The notes beneath the pieces are model-generated. The model had not been told where the DNA came from and ran no database searches. It saw only the letters and a program-made list of their open reading frames with translations. The position numbers and the translations under genes were made by a program. Of a stretch of 64,000 bases of DNA, positions 23,101 to 35,100 are shown one piece after another. The DNA comes from Morinoia aosen (taxonomy: Eukaryota; Arthropoda; Malacostraca; Amphipoda; Talitridae), in the NCBI GenBank assembly GCA_030386875.1, contig CM059563.1, positions 13,906,001 to 13,970,000 of the forward strand, read 5' to 3'. Positions within the stretch are counted from its first letter, which is position 1; each line of letters begins with the position of its first letter.

Positions 23101-26100
23101 GGTCAATCGACGTATCATAAGACAACATAACTCATCTACTGTCGTAATGCTGAAATGGGATGGCCTATCTTATCGTTTTAGGATGGTTTTTTATTGTTTT
23201 TGGATGGCTCAAATTTGCCGATTGGAATCCATTCTAATGTTTTGGTGTTAATTATCACACATGGTAACCAAATTCTTATTATTCCCTGTTGTTACATCAG
23301 TTGTTCTTACCAATGCGCAGCTTGACATAGTTCTGATGATCGTGGAGGCGTTCTTCGTGATGCCTGTGCGAATTCGTATGATGTCTTGCTCAGAATATTT
23401 ATCAATTTTAGCACTAGATTAATAAAACTCAAGAATTCCCATGCACAATGAGCCCCACAAAAGTATTCAATTAAGTATTCCGCATTCTGACAAAAACTGT
23501 CATTTTTAAGGTGCTAAAAGTGCCAATAGTAGAAGACAGTGTTGCATGTGGCTTTCACTTGGAAATGAGTAGGGTTGTGAATGAAATGTTGTGTTTTCTT
23601 AAGAGCCTGGCTAGATGAGGTAAACTGTTCACTGTGTGACGCAAGTTCAAGGTTTAAGGGACTGATATAAGTCTATCCTCTGCCTGCAGGTTCGGTGTCT
23701 GCTGCAAAAGCCCCTCTTTGTGAAGGAAGGACAGCTTGTGACTGGCAAGGTGCAACTCATTGCCAACAGAAGGTGTGTTCGGTGTTGTGTTAATATAGTA
23801 GAGGCAAGCACGACCCATTCCTTCTGTCTGGGGATCTTTTTACCATCAAATTTTATTAAATAAATTATTTCCTTGACTTGATATCTGTAGAGAGCGTATT
23901 TTGGTATTGTTTTGTATCGCTCTTCGTCAAAGCGGTGTTGTAATTTCGTAATAAGGGTACTTGTCTTTTTAGAAGTTATGAATTTTAGAACTTATAACGT
24001 TTCTAACGTACGATTCGTTTCGTTGAGGAATAAAACTTTGAATAGATATATTCAGCAGCAGAATTCTACAAATCACTATCTCTACAACTGTGAAGAACAA
24101 ATTCGAAAAGCACTTCCCTCCTAGCATTAGGAGACCTAGTGGCAATTAAAAGTCACGTGTCACGCTTTTGGCCAAGGAGACTTAGCTTACAGTGATATGA
24201 AAGGTGTTGTGGCTAACTAGCTAACAGTGGCTGGTCTTCCTGGTTTCAAATTATTTACATTTTAAGAGAAATTGGGGGAAACGACGGATGGGAAAATGAT
24301 CTTGTTCACTTTGTAAATGAGTAGAGGTATTAAAGCATATTAGTGCATGGTATTGCACCTGCGTTTATTTTCTTAAAGTCTGTATGGGGAAGGGAAAGTT
24401 CAACTTTTACGCGCGACTTGAGTGACCCTGGAAACGCTATTAAGTGTTACGGCATTCGTTTTTAGTGTGGCTCTGCTAAAGGAGAGTGTAGATGTTGAGC
24501 TGAACGCTGAAGGTCTAGGGATCACAAAAACGAGATGCATTTTTTTGGGTTAGCGTACCCGAAACTAGCTGCCTAAATTGTGTTTCCTTTTTTTTTACCT
24601 ATTGGATTACAGATTACGTCCTGGATTTGCCTCATTTATTATCACCATGTTCCTCATCAGTACCTATTGCTTGTTGTTCTAAAGTTTACGAAACTTCACT
24701 AATGCGGAGAAGTTTAGTGCGGTCATTCAGTTGAAACACTGAACTTGCGCTGAAATTTAAAACACTATCGGTAATGGCAATTTCCTTCCACTGTCACTAG
24801 TCAACTGGACTGCATTTAACACAGAGCAATATGACCCACTGGTGGGTCATGCTCAAGTTTTTCCAGTTGCAAAACGACCCATCGATGGGTCGTTTGGAAA
24901 ATTTTCTTCAATCTTTTCAAATTAATGGTATTAATTTCACCCTGTTAATGTTGGCTACTTATAAAATTTTCGACAACTTTTGCCTTAAAACTTGAGTTAG
25001 ATAATGCACTTCAGTTTAACCCATCGATCACAGTCAATGTGCTAATGTAATCAACTCGCCGTGCAGACAATCGTACGACGTGAAGCTGGCCGTGCAGATT
25101 GAGGGCACTGCAGTCACGGGGTCCAACACTCTCGATCTCAAGAACCCTTACTTCAGGTCAGTATCTCCGATTCTATCTTGTCTGTTACTTTACCCCAAGT
25201 GGCAATGAGTGACGATGTCCACGTGCCAGTAGCAGCATCTGGTGATAGTCCTAAAACGGGGCACTATCATGTTCTATCATTGCCAGATCATGCTCATGAT
25301 TGATTTGGTGTAGTGATAACCTATGCGTATGTCTCGAATACGGAGGACTCTGAGTGTAGCAAGCACAGTCATGGGTTAACATTGCTTCTTCACGCGTTGT
25401 AGTATTAATGTAAACTGAGTGGTATTCAGAAGCTCATGCGTAGTAGTGTTAATGTAAACCGAATGTTACTCAGCAGTACGCAATAGTGTTGACGTTAAGT
25501 GATGCTCCATGAAGTGCAGCAGTATTGGCATCGAGTGTTGCCCAGTTAAATGTTATGGTCATAAAATGCAGTAGTATTGAGTGTTGCCTAGTTATATGCT
25601 ATGGTCATGATGTGCAGTAGTGTCAGTATCGAGCGTTACCCAGTTATATGCTACGGTTATGAAATGCAGCAGTATTGGCATCGAGTTATTTACTATGGAC
25701 ATGAAGTGCAGTAATATCGAGCGTTGCCCAGTCACGTGCTCTAGTGTAGACACCAGCAGGGGTGTAGCAGGAAGCTTGAAGGCGCGGTGTTTGGTGTGCA
25801 GGTACACGGGCGCGGCCCCCCAGCCGCCCCCTGGCAACAACACAACGTCGCCCTCTGAGAACTACTGGCACCAGGTCGATGAGCAGGGGGCTAAACAAGG
25901 CAAGTCGAGCTGTTTTTCTACTCCAAGTTTGGCTACTGCTTCTACAGAACTGACGAACTCAGATATTTACTTGCACAGATTTAATGGTTTCATTGCTTGT
26001 AGTTTTTTTTATTGGCCTCTCATTCACCCTCGCTTCTTTGCCATAATTATCTTGATATTTTTAGGTGGAATTGTGAGGCGTAGTGCAGGTATGGGTCTTA

Positions 26101-29100
26101 CTTCAGATGCATTCATTTTCGGCGTTTCAGAGTGTATCTCTCGTGTTTCAACCATTTGTGCTGTGTTCATTTTTAAATAATTATTTTCGTTTGTGTTTTG
26201 TGCTTTGCTATGTCTATTAAATTGGTGGCCGTTATTCATAATGTTTTAGATTGAAGTGGCTGGCATTTTTAGATTGTCTGGCATTTTTTCAAAATTGGAA
26301 GTCATTTTTTTCATGTGAGCAATGTACTTCCGTGCACCGTACTTCAGTTCACCTGGCGGAGCTTGTGGCCAATAAGTGGATTGTACTAATAATCTTGTTC
26401 CTGCGGCTCTGTTAATCATGCTTCAGACTTTGCTAAACAATTAGAAAATTTCACATGTTTGCCTTGACGGTAGTAATTTGTATCTTTGCAAATTAAATTT
26501 ATAATTTGTGTGGTCAAATTTTATTGTGTAATTTTCGTGGGCGATATTTCGTGCTCGTTCATGTCAAATGCTCGTGCTAAAATGGTAATGTACGTCAGGG
26601 TCGATGATGAAAGATGTTTTAGTTCAATCAGGAAGCGAATTTGGCGTAGGCACAATGAAAAAGTTTGCGCTGTGATTTCGTCAGAGTATCGAAAACGGCG
26701 GGAAAACCCAAAAAATAATAATAATAATAATCATAATAATAATAATAACAATGAAAAAATTATATTCAATTGAGTATAACTTTATAATTTTGAAGGTACT
26801 GAGATTTGAGCTGTGTGAAAGTCTCTGATCAAAGAGAAAAATGAGTGATGTATTGACAGAGCTCTTGTTCAATAGAGTGCAGTGTGGTAGTTTTGGCCGA
26901 TATTGAAATGAAAGTTCTATGATTTAATAAAGAGAAAGTTATGCACACGGGAAATATAGAAGAGTTAGTGTGATTGCAAGGTAAAGCATCAATGGTGAAG
27001 GTAAAGCATGTGTTTGTTGGTCGAGACTGGGGTTGTGAGAATGCTGGATGGATGGAGTCGGGCAGGCATGTATAAGATCGTGATGCGCTTCTAGTACTTT
27101 TGTGGTTCAGCAAAATATTCTTGGAGTGGAGTTTCTTTTTTGGTTTTGATTCGAGTGCTTGATGTTTTTCTTAGGAATCAATTGATGCTTTTGCAGATTA
27201 TTCATAAATTTTTTGAGCGTTGTGTTTAGGTCTAAGAAGTATGTACTCATCAATAGACACATCCGGCTGCTAGTGGTACTGTACTTGGAGACACAATGAA
27301 ATGGTTCATAGTTCACTGTCAGTTCGGCACTATTTTAGAGACAATTGGTTGCAAATAACCGAAATGAAGAAAGAACTCGTGGTGAGCCTTCTTTTGGGTC
27401 ACACATGACCAGAAAGTAAAGTATCGCGATCAGCAGGGTGTAGCAGCAAGGGAAGGTGTGCGATCTTCCTCGTCATGAGCTGCGCACAGATCTTCTCGGG
27501 GCCAGAATGTGTGCATGGAAATTATTTAATTGCTTCGCGAAAGCGAAGGGGTCCATATTTGCTATTTGCTGGCGACCATGATGGAAAAGCGACCTCAAAC
27601 AGTAATACTAATAATGGAAAGTATTATAACAAAATGAACGCGTGTGACTGTTCTTTAGTTGATAATGCCTATATAGGAACGAATGAGACGAAAAAAGTCA
27701 GATTTGTCTTCGGTACCATTTCTGTCATAGGAAGATTATTTTGAAGGGCTTAGGATTAATTACTGTGGTCATGGTACAACAATAATTCTTGCTGCATACA
27801 GCAATGGTTCAACTGATAATTTGACTGTAATTCTTTCACGCAGCTCTGAATATGGTGAACGGCATCACAGTTAACGGACTGGGGGAGGTAGCGCTGGACC
27901 AGGGTGCGTCCCTCATCACTCTGGGTGAGTAGTGGCCTTTCTTGTGCAGCATTTCTTATATTGCTGAAGTGTATCTTGGCTACGTTGTTGAGGGCACAGT
28001 AACGCCGCAGGTACTCTTGCTATTATGTTAAACTTGAGGTTCTCTTCTCGTCTATCTAGTTTGGTTTTCAGGTGATGTTAGTCGCAGTAACACCTCGCAG
28101 TCCGTTGCTGTTTGGTTAAACTGGAAGTTCTCTTCTCAACAGTGTAATTGGATTTTTGAGTATTATTGTGTGGTTGGTTAATGTTGTTCACCAGCGGACA
28201 CTTTCGAGGTCCATATTCTCAAGTACATACTTTTCCTTCGTAGTTTCTTTTGTGTAGTTTGTAATTGTCGTTAGATTAGTTATGTGGACTTCCAGCGCGA
28301 TTTGCTCAGTCAATGGAGCGCTGGTAATTTGTTGTACTTCACTTAAGCCTATTGCTCCATCGCTCGCCTTCTTTAAGATTTATTAACACGTCGCTTACAA
28401 TACGACTCTCGATGGGTAGTTTAAAAAATTTTAACCATCTTTTAAAGTTAAAGGTATTTAATGGACACAGTTAATGTTTGGTATTTATAAAATTGCTAAC
28501 AACATTCGACTTTATGTATGTTTGAGTTGAATATTGAACTTTAGTTTAACCCATCGCAGTCAACATGTTAAGAAGCCTCGCACACAACTTGCCGGTTCTG
28601 GACACGTTGTTGCTGTAGTCGTGTTGGGTGCCCCAGCCTGCGCTGCAACACGGCGCCTATATCTTCTCATATCTTTTTTCTTGGGTCACCAGGTGGGATA
28701 GTTTTCTGGCAACAATCCTTCAATTGAACTTTTTTCAAATTAAATCCTCTGAGCACCTGGCAGTTCTGCAAGTACAGATGTTGCATTTGTGCCTGTCTTA
28801 TCTGTCCTTTCTATGTGTTCTTAATTTCCATTGGAAAGTAGAGGTTTTAGCTAATCGTTAGTAAAATTATGCGCAGAATTTGCGATGCAGAAAAAATTGA
28901 GAATTTGAATCATACTCGCCTGTGTGTTTTGACAACTTATGAATATAATGTGCTTTAAGGTTGCGAACAGCTAAATTTCAAAAGTACAGTCGGGTATGGA
29001 CGTATGGAAGGATGTTGAGGTAATCAAAATGTTTCAAAATGAACTGGTAAAAGAACCAGGTATATTATCTTCTTTTTTTCTTAGGCGTAACCTGAAAAAA

Positions 29101-32100
29101 AAAAAGATTTTAATTCATAAAGGAGAGAAAAGCTAAGGTTTGTACATAATCCTATCTCCATGGTGTTCGTGTGTGTGGCAAATCAATAGAGCGTTAGTGG
29201 GCCAATTAATATCGATAGTTCAAATGGAATTAGACTGTGGTGCAGCAATAGGAAACCTGGAACCCTTCGACGTTGCCTTGACTGAAGTTCACCAGCGAAG
29301 TTTTTGCTGTAAAAATGAAGGTTCGGTGTGTGTAGGATGAAAATGCTAGTGGTCTGTCATTTGGCTCGGTCGTTGTGGAGTAGTGGCGTTCAGTTAACAT
29401 TTACGTGCCCCCCATCTTTCATGAACGTGTTATCCCTAAATGTTAGGCTTTGTTTGTTGAGAGGACTTTGCGCTGGAATGGCTTCTTTTTAGACTATCAC
29501 CAAGTGCTTATTGTTGCTTATGAGTTGGAAATTGCGACTCCTACTCGTATTTACTGACTTGGGACAGTGAGACAGCTCTGGATAATGTTGTTCGTCTTTG
29601 GGTATCTACCATTTTCTAAGATATGCGATTTTTCTTCACCTTTACTTCTCTTATCAGAGTGGTTGTTATCGTGTCAATTGCCACAATATAGGAAATGGAC
29701 TTGCAGTATTAACATGATTACAAAATAGATCATCTTTATTCTGACGATTGTGTAATTTTTCCGCGATCAGCAGCTGTTCTAAGTCACACTCCTAAAACAG
29801 GCAGTAGGTTTGTCTGTGCTATGCTATGGGGACTGGCGTCTCCAGCGGAGATATTGCTAAGATACCTTAGGATGTGATAGGTCTTCAGGACCTATTTTAC
29901 TTTAAATTTTCATACATTCTTCTCTCTTGTCATTTCTTCATCTTCATGCGTAACTTGCTGTTTTATGTACAGATTATCTTGTGTACGAACGCTCAGTGTG
30001 TAGATTCCTTGTTTTCTACAGGCCATACTGAATGGTTTCTGCTCTTTGCTGTGTCGAGTCTTCGTTGTGGCTAGGGAGTGTAAAGTTAACGAATAAAATC
30101 GTCTTCGAATCCATCTATTATAGGCGTTCGCTTTAGTGTAACTTAAAACTTTACGTTTTGAGCTTAAATTGTGAAGATTTAAATTAGATGTTGTTTTCTT
30201 GAATTTCCATGGTCATTATTAGGTTAAAAAAATGTCTCCTAGTAAAATTTATTACTGGTCCTCACTGCGCAACATGATTGTGAAATTATTTCCACAATAA
30301 ATATTTCCCGAGCTACTCTACTGAAAACTTTCAAGTGGAGAGCTGCATCGTAGAGGGGAGCGTAGCATGACTTGTGTTGCTTATGGTACACGGTTTTTGC
30401 CGTGTTCTGTGGCCTTTGATAGCGCTCGTTTAATCAAGCGTTGTTGCGGAGGCAATACTTGAAGTTCCTGGTCAGTGCTCAACGTGGTCGTGTTCGAAAT
30501 CATGGTCTTTAACGATCAGTCTTCATTGTTGCTAGGCTCAATAATCCGTCGTAGCAGGTGTTGCTTTGTTTGGGTGAGTTGTCCTTGCATTTGATATGTT
30601 TATACTTCTTGTTTTTTTAGCGAGACTTCAAGACTTCGTGTAATTTCCACAGATATTTAAATGATAATTAAGAGCGTCCGCCGCGTTGATGTGCTCAAGT
30701 GTTCTGTTAGATTTATACCCTTGTTAGTAATATTACATTTTAGAGAGTTCAAAGTTGTCAGGAAGTGACTTAGAGTAGTCGTGCATTCCCAGGAACGAAG
30801 AGTTAATGGTTTGGTCGTTAATTCTTATTCAGACTCGGCTTGTATAAGATGTTTTCTTCTCTCATGAACTATGATACCAAAAATGCGTTGTAGCAGTGGT
30901 TAGTATTTTTGTTGGTCTTGCCTTGGCTTGGTTTTGACGGGTTTTCTTTCGTTTTTCAGACGAGTACGCGGAGTGGCGCTAGGCAGTTAGGGGGTCGGTC
31001 GGCCGCTGCTTCTCGCTACCCCGCTCTCTGTTTCTCCTCTTCCTCCTCCTCCTGTTGTTGCATCGTCTAGGGTTTTTCGGCTTGAGCGTCTGGCACGCTC
31101 ATTCTCCGTCGCAGTCGACTTTAGATCAAGCATTGGCTCAGACTTGACAATCGACCCGACCGTCTCGTGCCGGTTGTATCCAGTTTTGGCTCAGATTTGA
31201 CAGTTATCATGAACTTCTCGTCTCAGCTGTATCTGTGCTACGGATCTACTTAGAGTTAATGGTGTGGCGTTGTGAAGTACCGTGGATACTATTCTAATTT
31301 ACTTGAATAATGAGGTAGAGTACCTAAAGTCAGAGCACATTATCCAAATTTGTTAGGCGTTAGACTTGTAGTTGAGTAAAAAACTGTAATCGAATTTGTA
31401 GGGACGTACATGTTCAAGATGTTTTCATTTTTAATTTTTAAATCGAGCATTGTCAATTGGCTCTGATTGTTCGATGGAAATAGAGTCCGATGATCATTCC
31501 CCGTTTTAATTAGAGATCATTTGTGAAGTTTAACAAGTAAGTGTAAAATTCGTGCGATATGTCACTGTAGTGGCACGCATGCCTTTCTCGAAGGATATGT
31601 GTGAAATTGTGTGTTGCTCCTCAACGTGTTTCGGAGTTTTAGTTGCGTTCTTGGTCAGTCGCAGGCCATGGATAATTTCAGGTCTGCAGAGAGGGCGCTA
31701 CTGTGGTCAGGAATGCAGCCGGACGCATTCGTCTCTTTGTATTGCAATCAATTTCAGAATTTAATCTTTTAAGTTAACCATTAATTGAGAACATCTAGAA
31801 CTATTCATACGGGGATTAAAAAAAGGCATTAGATCGGTTTGTGTAGGAAAATTGAGTTTCGTTTATGCAGGATCAGTTTATATCTTTGAATGTTCATTCA
31901 GTATCTAGGATACTCTCGAGATGAAGTATTCTTAGGAAGACGAAAAAGTATGTAGTAAAAATATTAAATATATCTGTACTCGTATTGTTTGTGGCATTTC
32001 GACAGTGGTGCTGTGCGAGTTTTGACGAGCATGTTACTGTGTGTCGGTCGCTTCGTTATGCATAGTTGGACAGGTGAAAACGTATCATAATAAACCTTTC

Positions 32101-35100
32101 TCAATCGATCTTAGAAATCCTTGCCTAATTATTAAGATTTTATTGGAAATGAAACTTTATCGATCTGTTGATCGCGTTATTACAGTAATGAACTGTACGC
32201 TTGTGTGCGTGCAAAATTGTCCTCCGTTCTAGGAGTACTGCCGTGTGGTAGGGATGCGAGTAAAATTCAAGTTTCGGTCTGGATTTGGAATTTATTTATG
32301 TGCAAGTATTATATTATGGAAATAATTTTGAGCGGCTCCTCCAGTATTGGAGGTTTGTTCGCATTTCTATTTATTTTTAATGCAAATTTCAAATTAAAAT
32401 GTCGCATCATTTGGTTGGGCCAACCCCTCAGGGGGATACAATTATTGTATCTATGGGAACTAGCGCTCCCAGGGGGACAATGTGAGGGCCCGAGCTAAAG
32501 GTTTGGTAGGCTTTCTTTTGTTAAAATAGAATAGGTTTTGTTGTGTTACGGACCATCTTTTTTTCGGTTCACTGCTGTCCTGTTTTTCACCACCTACCAC
32601 TTTCTTCTTCAACTTTTTCTTGTTTCATGAACTTCTTTCTTAGCTTTCTGTTTCTGTGCCCTTTCTGCATAGATTCCACGTTCCCTTAACTCCATACTAA
32701 ATGGTGCCTTCTTCCTTCCTCTCTTTACATCTCATTGTTGAGGATAGGGAGGCTTAAACTAACTAATAATAAATAATAATTGGTTGGGCCAAGCAGAAAA
32801 AGGGTAACAGCCGAGAAATGTCTTGCAAGTTACACTGTACATTTGATATAACTGTTCTCGGATGACTCTACGTGTGTAAGAACACCTCTGTTAACTTTTG
32901 ATGCCTTAAAGTCTGCATTATTTATGTGCTCATGTCTTGTGTCTGTAGTGCGGGACTTTTGGTGATAGTCGCTCCTGAAGCTGCTGGTCACGGTTAAGGA
33001 AACAAGGTAGGGTCATTTCTATGGGAGAAAATACACCTCTTGTTTGGCTAGCCAATAGAAAGGCTTTATTTCAAACAAACTTTGTGACGTCACCAAAACG
33101 CAATGTCGTTAGGCCAATAGTGGAGCCAGATTTGGGAGTAGCAGTGCTACCAGATGCAATATGAGCGCTGCTGTTGGTTTGTTGGCGTAACGTCAGCAAA
33201 ACCACACCGTCAATGAAAAAAGACTGGGTTGGACCTACCTTGTTTCCTCTACCGTGCTGCTGGTGTTCTCTGCTGCGCTGCTCCGTTTGTGTTGTTGTCG
33301 GTTTTGTATCCGCCATGTGTTGCGTGTGTCTCTGTGCCCTGTTGTTCACGTTGATGATTCATTTTTGCATTTTTATTTGAGTCATTGAGTTTTTCATGTC
33401 TACTGTAAGATTCACTGCCATTTTTGAACTACCTTTGCTTCTTTTATGATGGTGAAATTTTATTTCGTTTCGAATTTTGTTGAAAACCTGTAATTAAGCG
33501 TCGTTGTAGCCCTTTTTCTCAAATGACTCAGCATTTTATTGAAATTTTTTACTCCTCTGAGAAATTTTATTCAGCATATTTTTGATTGAACAAGAGATCT
33601 TTATACCCATTTCTTCTCCCTCTCTCTCTCTTTTCTTCCCTACCTCACTTTTTACACTCTCATGTTCGTTTTGTTTGCGCTCTTCCTCTCTCTTTTCTTG
33701 TAGATCTCTCCTAATGAAACTCTCACTTATGAAAACCTTTTTTGTCGTTAGTGGAGCTAAAGCTAATTTGTAATTTTATTTAAGCTTTTCTTCTATGCGA
33801 ACTGTCTTTCGCTTCATTGCTGTCTTCTTTTTTCAGCCCGTACAGCTTTCTTCTTCAACCTGAATTTTGTTCCATGAACTTCTTTCAATCTTGTTGGTTG
33901 TTTACGCAGGAAACGCCTTAAACATGGATTCCCGTTTCCTCGATTCCGTGCAAAACAGTCCTTCCTCTCTTGGAAACATCGTTTCGGATAGGGAGACTTC
34001 AATAACTTGCATTCTTCCTCATGTTATCATTTCTTTTCCCCTGTGTTTTATCGTTCTCTGTTCCCCTCTGGTTTATTCCCTTTGCGTTAGAATCTTATCA
34101 AACTCCATACCATTTTTTCAGATCGTGAACTTTTTGAGATTCTAAGGTTTACTTTTAAGGGAAATAAAGGGTAGGACGACCTTTGTGGGGCAGCTACGTA
34201 TCGTTCTTGCGTTTTATTTCATGTCTGTTGAACACCGTATTCTGGCGGCGTATGGCAGAGAGGAAGCTCTTTCCGCGGCACTTCCCTTTTGTTGTCTCGT
34301 GATCGTTTCTGGGGAATGCTAGACTTGAAAATAATGAGTACTGCTCTGTCTTCAATGATCCTAGTTGACTTCACAGTGACGGCTAGTAGTATTTGCGTTA
34401 CCAGGGACCCCTCTCTGGGACTGGCTGACTTGTCTGAAAGAGAAAAATGTCGTGTTTCAATTTTAGGTTGTATTTATTTTCCAATTAAGAGCCTCACCAT
34501 GACTGAAAGTTCGGGAATACTGAAATTTCCTTTTAGTGAAGAGGTATATAAAATGTATGTATTTTCCTGACTTACAGGAGACAGGTAAAGCCCAACAGTC
34601 CAGTTTTTTGAAGATAACTGCAAATATTTAAGTGGTTCCATCAAGTTTGAACCAGTGGACTGCATTATGATTACGTATTTGACTGCTGAGGCTTGTAAAC
34701 TATTTTGTGTGTGTCTAGCATGTGTGACTTGCTCACTTGTATCATCGTAGAAGTTATAAGGCAAAGTAAAGAGTCAATCTTGCAGAGAGCCAATGGTGTG
34801 CTGAGGTCCGTGCTTGTGGTGTGACGTTGCTTCCCGTCAATTCACGGACTCGTAGCTCTCGTAGAGTTCCTTTTTCATCGAGCCCTGTTGTATTCATGTT
34901 TTCTGAATTTGTCGCTTCCTGATGAAATTATTGGATCATAGATCCATGATGCCTCTTTGGATGCAGCGATTTTTTTAGGAAATTCCTGATATTACTAAAC
35001 GTTTGGTGAAATGCCTCATATTAGTGGCGTCATATGGTCTCAATAGCCTTGATAAGCATTGCTCTCGCGCGTCGCAATAGAGATGAATTTAAAGACTCCT

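Noticed and set aside
25620..26180. 186-residue single-exon gene
   Set aside because: It is CARM1 exon 10 read through its flanking introns; only 25802-25899 is conserved.
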